Below, in pieces: positions 15,373 to 23,363 of a stretch of DNA of 30,292 nt. Each line of letters opens with the position of its first letter. Position 1 is the stretch's first letter. The translations under genes were made by a program, and so were the position numbers. Under the pieces are notes generated by a model that did no database searches, was not told where the DNA came from, and saw only the letters and a list, made by a program, of their open reading frames with translations. Source of the DNA: JARROD01 sp037384225 (GTDB taxonomy: Bacteria > Pseudomonadota > Gammaproteobacteria > Pseudomonadales > Cellvibrionaceae); NCBI GenBank assembly GCA_037384225.1, contig JARROD010000078.1:1-30292 (forward strand). The letters run 5' to 3'.

Positions 15373-16791
15373 TCATTCATATGGTCGGATTTGTCCCAGC
15401 CTGCGAATCTGAATGGCATCGATCGCGGCGCCGCCGACAAGAATATCAGAAATAACCACAACCTTATCGCTGTCAGCGTAGCCCTCTTCGGCCAACAGAA
15501 TACCAAATGCGTGGCTCAGGGTTTTTTCCGGATTGCTGGAAAAGGTTATCCGATAACTCAACAGGTTGCGATTCAACGCCAGTTGGCGACGGGTGCGGCC
15601 GTCGTTGGTGAACGCGAGAATAGGCACCTGCTGGTGGCAATTGGTTACATAATTTGCCATCAACCCGCGGCGGGTAATAACGACTATGCCCCTGGCATGG
15701 AGAGAATCGGCCAGCTCCGCGGCGGCGGCGGCGATTTGCTGCTTGTCGGTGTTGCGCACCAACTCCCGGCTAAACTGCAGCCCCGGCGTTCGCTCCGAAG
15801 CGCGGGCTATCTGATCCAGATACTGAACACATTTAAGCGGATATTTCCCCACCGTGGTTTCGCCGGAAAGCATCACGGCGTCCACTCCCTCATAGACAGC
15901 GTTGGCCACATCAGTCACCTCTGCCCGCGTCGGAATTGGGTTTTCAATCATCGACTCCAACAGGTGAGTGGCGACAATAACCCGCTTGCCCATCACCGCG
16001 CACAGGCGCACGATATTGCGCTGGATATTCGGCAAGTCCTGCACATTCACCTCCACCCCCAGATCGCCACGAGCCACCATTATGCCATCGGCTTCGCGAA
16101 TAATTTCGGTGATATTGCGCACGCCCTCCTGGTCCTCGATTTTTGCAATCACTTTGATTTTTCCCGCCTTGTCACCGAGGAGCTCCCGCATCTGGCGAAC
16201 ATCCGCCGCTTCGCGCACAAAAGACAAAGCGATAAAATCCACTTCCTGCTCAATTGCAAAAGCGATATCCAGTTTATCTTTTTCAGTAATAGCAGGCAGA
16301 TTGACGCGAATGCCCGGCAGGTTGACGTGGCGCTTGCTCTTGAGCACACCACCGTCGATCACCCGGCACTGCATAATCCGCTCCTGCTTTGAAAGCACCT
16401 CGAGGTTGATCAAGCCGTTATCCACGGTAATGCGATCGCCGATATTGACATCCTGAATAAGGTCTTCGTAGTTGATGGAAATGGAGGTTTCCTCCACATT
16501 TTCAACACTGCGAGCGACGATGGAAACCACATCGCCGTCTTTCAAATCCAGATCCTGACACAGGTTACCGGTGCGAATCTCCGGCCCCTGGGTATCGATC
16601 ATTATCGGCACCGGCCGACGGATTTTGCGGTTCAGCGTGCGAATCGCCTTAATCACCTTGGCGTGAGAATCATGGTCCCCGTGGGACATATTCAACCGCA
16701 CCACATCCAACCCCACTTCCTGGAGTTTGGCGAGCATATCAAAAGAACTGGTCGCAGGGCCTATGGTGCAGATAATCTTGGTTTTGCGCAT
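15373..16791 (-). CDS. pyk: Pyruvate kinase
   Basis: The enzyme catalyses the last step of glycolysis, phosphoenolpyruvate plus ADP to pyruvate plus ATP. It starts MRKTKIICTIGPATSS, the standard N-terminus. Later it has LNMSHGDH (substrate Arg/Asn/Ser region), IDTQGPEIRTG, the catalytic lysine/metal Glu segment KVIAKIEDQEGV, MVARGDLGVEV and MLSGETTVGKYP. The C-terminal allosteric domain is present. The frame is open to 16875, but ATG 16791 has a strong AGGAAGGTGG site and matches the family start, giving 472 residues. In this form the catalytic region resembles type II (PykA-like) enzymes more than PykF, a tentative call. A truncated MITE and repeat hairpins lie upstream in its presumed promoter region. 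Confidence 0.97.
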   Translation of the reverse strand: MRKTKIICTIGPATSSFDMLAKLQEVGLDVVRLNMSHGDHDSHAKVIKAIRTLNRKIRRPVPIMIDTQGPEIRTGNLCQDLDLKDGDVVSIVARSVENVEETSISINYEDLIQDVNIGDRITVDNGLINLEVLSKQERIMQCRVIDGGVLKSKRHVNLPGIRVNLPAITEKDKLDIAFAIEQEVDFIALSFVREAADVRQMRELLGDKAGKIKVIAKIEDQEGVRNITEIIREADGIMVARGDLGVEVNVQDLPNIQRNIVRLCAVMGKRVIVATHLLESMIENPIPTRAEVTDVANAVYEGVDAVMLSGETTVGKYPLKCVQYLDQIARASERTPGLQFSRELVRNTDKQQIAAAAAELADSLHARGIVVITRRGLMANYVTNCHQQVPILAFTNDGRTRRQLALNRNLLSYRITFSSNPEKTLSHAFGILLAEEGYADSDKVVVISDILVGGAAIDAIQIRRLGQIRPYE

Positions 16792-16944
16792 AAATCCACC
16801 TTCCTTTCCCCCTGAACAGTGCCAGAAGTTCGCAATCTTTGTGGGATTTGGCGCAATAGTATAATCGATGAACAAAAAAGGCGATGGATTCAGATGAAAT
16901 ATTTACCCGCTCAAAAACTGACCAATCGCTATATAGAAAAAACA

Positions 16945-16991
16945 GTAACGTCTCAATAACCCCGTGTCGACACACTGTCGGGCGGACGTCC
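16945..16991. mobile_element. Truncated MITE copy (left end only)
   Basis: GTAACGTCTCAATAACCCC matches the family left end with one change. It is followed by ACACTGTCGGGCGGACGTCC, which matches the interior of the 23150-23234 copy. The match stops in the middle, at GGACGTCC, and is replaced by the ACTAACAAGACACCCAC repeats. No right arm or target duplication is found. Confidence 0.65.
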
Positions 16992-17184
16992 ACTAACAAG
17001 ACACCCACGTTTTCACACTTGCACTAACAAGACACTAACAAGACACCCACGTTTTCACATTTGTGGGTGTCTGATCAGGTTCCCACGGCTTTTCACAACC
17101 ATGGGTGTCTTGATTGGGCTTTTATTGGCAGGTCACACTAACAAGACACCCATGTTTTCTTCACTATCATGGGTGTCTTGATTG
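16991..17184. repeat. Array of AAGACACCCA inverted and direct repeats
   Basis: The unit AACAAGACACCCACGTTTTC occurs at about 16996, 17038 and (with T for C) 17141, with a short partial copy near 17025. Two copies pair with an inverted arm: 17041-17050 with 17063-17072 (10 bp), and 17142-17154 with 17168-17180 (13 bp, perfect). A lone arm CATGGGTGTCTTGATTG at 17100-17116 is identical to 17168-17184. The array fills the space between the protease stop and the pyk upstream region, and the hairpin nearest the protease could terminate its transcript. No gene is seen here. Confidence 0.7.
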
Positions 17185-17191
17185 TGGGTCT

Positions 17192-19219
17192 TTATGGGAA
17201 GGTGAGGCTCCAGTTGTTTAGGGTGCCGGTGTCTTTTCCGAATAGGTCACGCACCAGCAGGGTCCATTCGCCTTGAGACTCTACTCCATCGCCCCTTATG
17301 TTGATCGATAGGCTGATATCGTCGCCGCTGTCGTTGCTGGGCCTGACGACGGTCGCATTGGCACCGTTTGGCGCAAAAATGACTACCTGTAGGTCGCCGC
17401 GGAAGGTGTGGGTGATATCCGCTGTCAGGGTGATTATCCCTGAGTCGCCGCTGCGGGTTACGTCGATTACGCTTCTGATACCGGTACGGTTGGCATCCGG
17501 AATGGCAACCTGGGTGTCATTGGAGAAGAAGTTGACGTCATTGCCATCGTCAGCGTTGTCACCATCATCGGCATTGTCACCACCACCGTTCTGGAACACG
17601 CAGTCATTGTCCTCACACAGCAGTTCGAGCGCGGCGACACTGTCGATAATACCGTTGCCCGAATCGCGGTCAAAGTCTTGTTCTTCGATATCCAGCGCCG
17701 TTGCGAACATGGCGTTGGTGATTTCATCCCCAGAGGAATCCGGCCGCGCGGAAAGCAGAACCCCCGCAATTGCCGCCGCGTGAGGCGCGGCCGCCGAGGT
17801 GCCAAAGAAAGGACTGAAACCGGGCTGGGAGGTGGAAACCCCATCAGCGGCGGTTATCTGCGGTACCTGACGCACTTCCCCGCCATTCGAGGTTAGATCG
17901 TTCGACAAGGGGTTGCCGTTTGCATCGAAAAACACCCGCCGTGGACCGTCACTGCTAAAGGCCTCCACCGGGTTGCCGTCACCGCCGACAAAGGCGTTGC
18001 CGTTGGCAAACGCCGCATTGACCGCCGCCACGGCAATACCCAGTTCCGCTGCCGCGTGGCCGGTGATCTGACTTTCCGTGGCAATCGCAAGCTGACCACG
18101 GTTGGTGGACAAGTGCACTACCCGGTCTTCGGCGCCATCGCGCTGAACGATAATGAGCTGGGTTCCAGCCACCTGGCCACCGATAATTTCAAACGGGCTG
18201 TCATTGCCGTCCTGAACATCGGTGGAAGAGGCAACCACCTGGCCATTTCGGACCGCGAACAGATCATAGTCATTGCTCGAAGCACCGTCCGGGTCGTTCC
18301 AGCGCAGTGTCACGGGGCCCGTATCGGCGGTCACCGTCACTGCTCCAACGCCGTCACCAAAATCGTGCACAACCGAGCCAAAGGCGTTGATGGCTTCAAA
18401 GTCACCTTCAAACGTGCCTGAAGTGCCGTCGTTGAGGTTGCCCGAGTTACCGGCGGAGGAGAAGTACAGGGCCCCGTCCTGCACCACAGTATTGACAGCC
18501 TGAGCAATAATGCCGTCCTGGAAAGCCGGTTCGGCGAAGAAGAAGACATCATCGACTATAATGTCGGCGCCGGCCGCACGCAGATCGATGATGTTTTGAG
18601 CAAAACTGGCCTGGCCGTTGAACGCCGTTGCAAACATCAGTTTCGCACCCGGTGCCAGGTCGTGGACAATCTCCAGCATCGCCGTACCCTCGCCGATGTC
18701 GCCACCGTTGGCCTGGATACCATCCTGCCCGTCCAGTACTTCGACGTCGGGCAAGTCGCCCGTCTGCTGCCGGTCTTCCAGGCCGCGAACACTGTCGGAA
18801 AGTACAGCGATGGTCACCCCCGTGCCATCGACCTCAAAATTTGAGAGAACTTCATCTATCCGGTGCGCCTCGACCCCTTCCGAGGTATCCACCTTGTGCG
18901 TGATTGCCTGATCGGCCGGTCGGATATTGGTAACGCTGCTCTCTTCACTCAGCGCTTGCATCGCCGACTCAGACAGCCACGCCCGCACGGCGCCGTAACG
19001 GTCCTCCGAGCGTTTGTTTTTTTCCAGAGAAATGGAGTTTAACTGTGTGGTTGCATTTTTTATTGCAGCTGACGTCATCGCTTTGTTGAGTCCTACCCCT
19101 GCAGGTCTCGCGTTAACCGATGCAGTGTCTGCCGCTGCGACCGCCCAGTTGGATAACCAGGGCACCGCAGCTAACACCATCACGCTAACGACTTTCTTTC
19201 TTAATATTTTTTCTTTCAC
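17192..19219 (-). CDS. Secreted subtilisin-like serine protease with P-domain; Glu at the catalytic His position
   Basis: The 675-residue protein has a Sec signal peptide (1-29), a propeptide-like region (about 30-125) and a subtilase-type catalytic domain. Candidate active residues are Asp142 in VTIAVLSDSV, Ser475 in GTSAAAPHAAAIAG and Asn258 in YFSSAGNSG. Where subtilisins have HGT, this protein has GEGTAMLEIVHD, so Glu177 replaces His. Asp224/225 lies in DIIVDDVFFF. This resembles the Ser-Glu-Asp arrangement of sedolisins (inference). An Asp/Asn/Gly repeat linker (about 545-562, DNADDGDNADDG) leads to a C-terminal proprotein-convertase P-domain (ending GEWTLLVRDLFGKDTGTLNN, then WSLTFP). 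Start GTG 19219 has GAGG 8-9 bases upstream. It is probably exported for nutrient protein breakdown. Confidence 0.9.
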   Translation of the reverse strand: MKEKILRKKVVSVMVLAAVPWLSNWAVAAADTASVNARPAGVGLNKAMTSAAIKNATTQLNSISLEKNKRSEDRYGAVRAWLSESAMQALSEESSVTNIRPADQAITHKVDTSEGVEAHRIDEVLSNFEVDGTGVTIAVLSDSVRGLEDRQQTGDLPDVEVLDGQDGIQANGGDIGEGTAMLEIVHDLAPGAKLMFATAFNGQASFAQNIIDLRAAGADIIVDDVFFFAEPAFQDGIIAQAVNTVVQDGALYFSSAGNSGNLNDGTSGTFEGDFEAINAFGSVVHDFGDGVGAVTVTADTGPVTLRWNDPDGASSNDYDLFAVRNGQVVASSTDVQDGNDSPFEIIGGQVAGTQLIIVQRDGAEDRVVHLSTNRGQLAIATESQITGHAAAELGIAVAAVNAAFANGNAFVGGDGNPVEAFSSDGPRRVFFDANGNPLSNDLTSNGGEVRQVPQITAADGVSTSQPGFSPFFGTSAAAPHAAAIAGVLLSARPDSSGDEITNAMFATALDIEEQDFDRDSGNGIIDSVAALELLCEDNDCVFQNGGGDNADDGDNADDGNDVNFFSNDTQVAIPDANRTGIRSVIDVTRSGDSGIITLTADITHTFRGDLQVVIFAPNGANATVVRPSNDSGDDISLSINIRGDGVESQGEWTLLVRDLFGKDTGTLNNWSLTFP

Positions 19220-19653
19220 CTGAATACCTCAATAAAGTGGATTTTCAGTAAAAAACCAATTATTAAAAAACTTGTCCTTGCAACCGGCGCCGCTTTTTTA
19301 AATTAAACCGACCCAACAAATTTTTAAACTATTTTTGATATTTGTCGTTATTCGTCCAAGTTTCCGCCATTAAGCGAAGACGCCCCTAAGGAACGTACAC
19401 GTAAGCAAAATTGAAAACATCAAAAATCATTAACACAACTGGTTTCCACGTAACTGAATTGTTGTTTCAAAGCTCAGTGCTTATATTAAGAGAGACTATA
19501 CGGTTTAACGATGAGGTAGCAACACAGCGGCGTTAAAAAATGTAAGTCCGTGACTGAGATCATGGGGAAAACAGGACTTAGGGTAGCTCCGTAAATGCAC
19601 CCCCCTTCCAGAGCAACTATTACCGACCCATTCCGATCAAAATAACAGCAACG
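19220..19653. other. Gene-free region upstream of the protease
   Basis: No gene is found. The AT-rich part near 19220-19340 is a likely location for the protease promoter. A TAAGGAACG motif at about 19387 resembles the starts of the repeats at 8196 and 25667. A weak inverted pair (AAGTCC near 19544, GGACTT near 19575) is present. I recognise no RNA family here. Confidence 0.4.
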
Positions 19654-20262
19654 TCAACGCTCCAGAGGTGTTGCAAGCAGTCGCAGTAGACAATCCGCTT
19701 TCTGCTCCAGCACGGCGGCCGAACAGCCGCCGTGCACTCCGTGCCAAAGCAGATCCAGATACAAGAACCCGGCTTCCGCGGCCCACAGATGTTTTCGCTG
19801 CCACTGAACATCCCCGCCACAGTAATACGCCAGCAATGCCTCCCGTGCGGAGGAGTCGAGCTTTTCACTGTGCATGTACACCGCCAGGTCAAAAAAAGTC
19901 GAGCCCATCGCGGCGTATTCCCAATCGATCAAATACAAAGCGCCGCGACAGCACAGAATATTTTCCGAAACCGGATCATTGTGGCAAAGGCACGCACGCC
20001 GCGCCGCTGAAAACCCATCCAGGTAACGGCACCGAAACTCCGTCAATCGAGTTCGCATCGGCGCCAGTTGGCTTAATACCGCGCGCCCCCGCTGTTCGAT
20101 ACTGCGCCAGCAATGCGCCGCCCGGCGCTCGATGTCCAATTCCGGTGCCGCCACCGGCAGTTGGTGTACCCGCCGCAGCAATCCGGCAACAGCGCGTAAT
20201 TGCGGTTCCTCCCCAGCGGCGGATTTACACCACTCATTGGCCGCCAGATATTCGGTCACCAT
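19654..20262 (-). pseudogene. 5'-truncated thiamine/choline-kinase-like phosphotransferase
   Basis: The sequence has the C-lobe of the APH/ChoK/ThiK phosphotransferase fold: VTEYLAANEW hinge, catalytic loop CLCHNDPVSENIL and metal motif YLIDWEYAAMGSTFFDLAVY. The N-lobe (about 80 residues with the glycine loop and ATP-binding Lys) is missing. Homology begins at FVYMVTEYL. The first ATG is at 20262, without a ribosome site; the frame is open only to a TAG inside the riboswitch, with a TTG at 20316. A TPP riboswitch lies immediately upstream, which suggests thiamine kinase (ThiK, thiamine salvage), but no diagnostic residue proves the substrate. A deletion appears to have removed the gene's start. 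If expressed, the 202-residue product should lack activity. Confidence 0.65.
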
Positions 20263-20317
20263 ATAAACAAATGTAAATCGACAAAACCCGGCCGGGACGC
20301 ACAGAAAGGAATACAAC

Positions 20318-20410
20318 GGCTCCCTTCCCTACGCCGGTATTAACCGGGTCAGGTTCAAGGGGTTCACTGCGATTGCGAGTGTCTCAGGCACCAGGCCACC
20401 CCCAGGGGGT
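20318..20410 (-). promoter_or_regulatory. TPP riboswitch (THI element)
   Basis: The minus strand shows the THI core: GGGGGTGGCC, then GGTGCCTGAGAC (the CUGAGA motif), ACCCCTTGAACCTGACCCGG and GTTAATACCGGCGTAGGGAA. The last two blocks form the pyrophosphate-binding helix and closing P1 strand. Such elements sense thiamine pyrophosphate and repress thiamine biosynthesis or uptake genes. It ends only about 55 bases before the first ATG of the kinase fragment, without a visible expression platform. Confidence 0.93.
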
Positions 20411-21321
20411 CGGCGCAGTTTAACACAAGAGCCCTCTGAGGGTGGATTCGGTGTTAGTACCAAAGACCAATTTGCAAATTATGCTGCCAATGTACAGATT
20501 AATGCCTTGCACACAGGCTCGAAGCGGAGAATAATAAGGGTTAACCACTATATACAAATATCCAGTAACCTAAACCCATTAAGCGGCGGTTATTGAGACG
20601 GCAGGCAAAAGGCAGATAAAAAAACAGGCAGGTGCAGACAAAAGTGGGGAACCCAATTAGCAGATAGCTCGCTTGCAGCGTCTCTGCCGCAAGCCGTCTC
20701 CGAGGGGTCTACACAACCCCTCGGGTCTCGCACTTAACGAAACACTGAACGAAACGATGAACAATTAAAATATTCAAACATTTTCAACCACAAACGCTAT
20801 GCACATTAACCGTAAAGACAACAACACAAACTGAAATTTTATTTTGAAACACGACCCCAAAACAACAACTAAAAAAGAGTGAAAATTTTTTTATTTTTAA
20901 GAACAAAAAAATAAAAACAAAAAAATACACCAAACTAAAACACCACAAACCGTAAACCGCTTTGTGGCAGGGAATTTATCCCCTTAAAGAAATAAAAAAT
21001 CAGGTAAAAACAGGATATTCGTGCAACAATAAAGCTTTCACCAAACTTCAAAAAAACACGCCCACATCTACATTCAATTTAAAAACCCAACCTCAAGACC
21101 GCATTGTGTTTCACTCATTAAAATCTCAATTTAATTTAAATATTTTTTAAGAAAACCTTTAAAAATTATTACAGCTAAAAATCCTAGAAAGTATTGATTC
21201 GTGCCATTGCATAACCTCACCCCTGTGCCTAACATCTATCCGCAAAGGATACGGCGTTTATTTAAAACGCGCAGCTTTAAAAAGCAACCAAAAAGCAAAG
21301 CAACCAAAGAGTAATTAGCCG
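20411..21321. other. Long gene-poor stretch, strongly A-rich on the + strand
   Basis: No convincing gene is present. Two hairpins lie at 20671-20694 (GCTTGC/GCAAGC) and 20700-20724 (CCGAGGGGT/ACCCCTCGG, 7-base loop), without U-runs. From about 20760 to 21180 the + strand is very rich in A and poor in G (for example at 20880-20940). A 62-codon frame at 20962-21150 has no ribosome site and no recognisable features, and I do not accept it. The promoter of the sigma-factor gene should lie at the right end. Confidence 0.5.
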
Positions 21322-22041
21322 ATGACCTCGACCTCCCCCCTTAAAAAAACTGAACCGAACTACCAACAAACACCACATGTCGACGAGGGAGACGAGGAGC
21401 CAAAATCCAACACACAACTTCACTTGATTAAAAAGACCGGCACCGGAGAGATCTGCAACAGTAGCGAAAATAAAGTGACAGAAAAAAACAGGGTTGTAGA
21501 AAAGGGTGTTGTAGAAAAAAGAGCTCCAAAAGATACAAAGTACACCGCTAAGAAAAATCGCTTTATCGGCAAGCTTTACGCCGAACACTGGCCAAAACTG
21601 TTGCGCAGCCTGAAAGCCATGGTCCGCAGCGAAGATGTCGCCGAGGATATTGCCCACGACGCGTTCCTTCGCGTCAGCCAGTTGGACAAGCCAGAAGAGC
21701 TTGAATACCCCTACGCCTATCTGTACCGCACCGCCACCAACCTGATTAAAGACAGGGCCAAAGCCCAGCGCATTCGCGAAGACTACAAACAACTCGCCCT
21801 GCTCGACGACGACTGCCATGTGGAAACCATTTCCCCGGAACACCAATTGCTCGCGCGGGAAAAATTAACCATCGCCAACCGCGCTATAAACGCACTGCCA
21901 CCAAAGTGCCGCCGGGTGTTTCTCCTGCACCGCCTCGACAACCTCAGCCACAAGGAGATCGCGCAACAGGTAGGCATATCGAAATACGCGGTCGAAAAAC
22001 ACGTGATGCGTGCCATGGCCCGCTGCAGGGATTCAATATAG
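21322..22041 (+). CDS. ECF-type RNA polymerase sigma factor (FecI-like)
   Basis: The 239-residue protein has sigma region 2 at about 88-155 (LYAEHWPKLLRSLKAMVRSE, AEDIAHDAFLRVSQL, YPYAYLYRTATNLIKDRAKA) and region 4 at about 175-235 (ALPPKCRRVFLLHRLDNLSH, then KEIAQQVGISKYAVEKHVMR). These match FecI-like ECF sigma factors, which usually activate TonB-dependent transport genes. The first 75 residues are a Lys/Glu/Thr-rich, low-complexity extension not usual for FecI. No FecR-type anti-sigma gene or TonB receptor gene follows, so it is an orphan. The ATG at 21322 has only a weak AAAGAG site, and a later start would remove part of the extension. The gene emerges from an A-rich stretch that may hold the promoter. 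Confidence 0.9.
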   Translation: MTSTSPLKKTEPNYQQTPHVDEGDEEPKSNTQLHLIKKTGTGEICNSSENKVTEKNRVVEKGVVEKRAPKDTKYTAKKNRFIGKLYAEHWPKLLRSLKAMVRSEDVAEDIAHDAFLRVSQLDKPEELEYPYAYLYRTATNLIKDRAKAQRIREDYKQLALLDDDCHVETISPEHQLLAREKLTIANRAINALPPKCRRVFLLHRLDNLSHKEIAQQVGISKYAVEKHVMRAMARCRDSI

Positions 22042-22219
22042 AATTGACCGCGGCGGTTAGCGATAGAAGCAAGCTGCAGAAATCCACTATCGACAAACCC
22101 TATTTTTGTAGAAGCGCGGGATTTTCTAGAACTTGCATATTAAGTCAAGGTACTAAAGACTAGGCATTAATGAATAGAAACGCGGGCAACTGCAAAGAGA
22201 AAACCGTAGAGAGAAATAT

Positions 22220-23137
22220 ATGACTATTCGATTCGATAACCAGGTCGCCATTGTCACCGGAGCCGGCAACGGCCTCGGCCGCAGCCACGCGCTGGCGCTC
22301 GCCGCCCGCGGGGCCAAAGTCGTCGTCAACGACCTGGGCGGCGCCCGCGACGGTTCCGGCGCATCCAGCGAAGCCGCTCAGAAAGTGGTTGCCGATATTA
22401 AAGCCGCCGGCGGTGAGGCTATCGCCAACGGCGCCAACGTGGCTGACTTTGATCAGGTTTCACAGATGATCCAGGACGCCCTCGACCAGTGGGGCCGCGT
22501 CGATATCCTTATCAACAACGCCGGCATACTGCGGGATAAAACCTTCAGCAAAATGACCCTGGACAACTTCCGTGCGGTGCTGGATATTCACCTGATGGGC
22601 TCGGTCAACTGTTGTAAAGCCGTCTGGGAAACCATGAAAGAGCAACAATACGGCCGCATCGTCATGACCACCTCGTCAAGCGGCCTTTACGGTAACTTCG
22701 GGCAATCGAACTACGGCGCCGCGAAAATGGCGGTGATCGGCTTGATGAACACCCTGGTGCTGGAAGGGGAAAAATTCGATATCCGTATCAACGCCCTCTC
22801 CCCCACCGCCGCCACCCGCATGACCGAAGATATTATCCCCGACGAAAACATTCTGGCCCTGATGAATCCAGAATCGGTAACCGCCGGCCTGCTCACGCTG
22901 TGCCACAAAGACTCCCCCAACCGCACCATACTCGGTGCCGGCGCCGGCGCCTACGCCAGGGCGCGGATACTGGAAACCGACGGTATCTATTTACCCCCGG
23001 ATCAGCAGACCCCGGAAAATATAATAGACCAGTGGGATGCCCTCAATGACCCCAGCCGGCAGAAAGAACTCCTCAACGGCGCCCAGCAGACTGAAAAATA
23101 TATTGCCAAGGCGCTGGCGCAACAGGAAAGTGTTTGA
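22220..23137 (+). CDS. SDR family oxidoreductase (3-hydroxyacyl-CoA dehydrogenase-like)
   Basis: A 305-residue classical short-chain dehydrogenase. It has the cofactor loop VTGAGNGLGRSHALALAARG, the acidic NDLGG after the second strand (NAD preference likely), NNAGILRDKTF, the catalytic Ser in TTSSSGLYGNFGQ and YGAAK. The NDLGGARDGSG and SHALALA features resemble the dehydrogenase unit of peroxisomal multifunctional enzyme type 2 and its bacterial relatives, which oxidise 3-hydroxyacyl-CoA. The C-terminal 60 residues extend beyond short SDRs, as in that group. The gene starts at ATG 22220 with GAGAGAAA upstream. An acyl-CoA synthetase gene follows on the same strand, separated by a MITE, consistent with a fatty- or aromatic-acid degradation role (inference). 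Confidence 0.92.
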   Translation: MTIRFDNQVAIVTGAGNGLGRSHALALAARGAKVVVNDLGGARDGSGASSEAAQKVVADIKAAGGEAIANGANVADFDQVSQMIQDALDQWGRVDILINNAGILRDKTFSKMTLDNFRAVLDIHLMGSVNCCKAVWETMKEQQYGRIVMTTSSSGLYGNFGQSNYGAAKMAVIGLMNTLVLEGEKFDIRINALSPTAATRMTEDIIPDENILALMNPESVTAGLLTLCHKDSPNRTILGAGAGAYARARILETDGIYLPPDQQTPENIIDQWDALNDPSRQKELLNGAQQTEKYIAKALAQQESV

Positions 23138-23149
23138 GACACAATAACG

Positions 23150-23234
23150 GTAACTTCTCAATACCCGGGGTAGGCACAGTGTCAGGCGGACGTCCGGATC
23201 GAAGGCACAATACCCCGGGTTATTGAGAAGTTAC
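23150..23234. mobile_element. 85-bp MITE with 8-bp target duplication CAATAACG
   Basis: The ends are GTAACTTCTCAATA and TATTGAGAAGTTAC, exact inverted arms. The direct repeat CAATAACG flanks both sides (23142-23149 and 23235-23242). The interior is the reverse complement of most of the 15256-15345 interior (CACAGTGTCAGGCGG, then CCGGATCGAAGGCACAA). It inserted 12 bases after the SDR stop codon, between the dehydrogenase and synthetase genes. Confidence 0.9.
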
Positions 23235-23363
23235 CAATAACGCTGTAATACCCGCGATAAGCGCCAAAGTTGCAGCCGTTTTTGGTCCGAAGCCGCATCA
23301 AAAACAGAGGCAACCTTGGGGCAAAGGTCTTTCCATCAACCCGACAGGAACAACAGGCTACCT

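Noticed and set aside
15373..16875. Longer pyruvate kinase start at 16875
   Set aside because: The extra 28 residues are not family-like, and ATG 16791 has the strong ribosome site and the standard N-terminus.
19497..19600. Segment upstream of the protease considered as a cyclic-di-GMP riboswitch
   Set aside because: The conserved GEMM core and paired helices are not present.
20590..20602. GGTTATTGAGACG resembles the arm of the truncated MITE at 16945
   Set aside because: Only 13 bases match, with no partner arm nearby; chance is possible.
20962..21150. 62-codon frame in the A-rich stretch
   Set aside because: No ribosome site, no recognisable features, and the composition follows the surrounding non-coding DNA.
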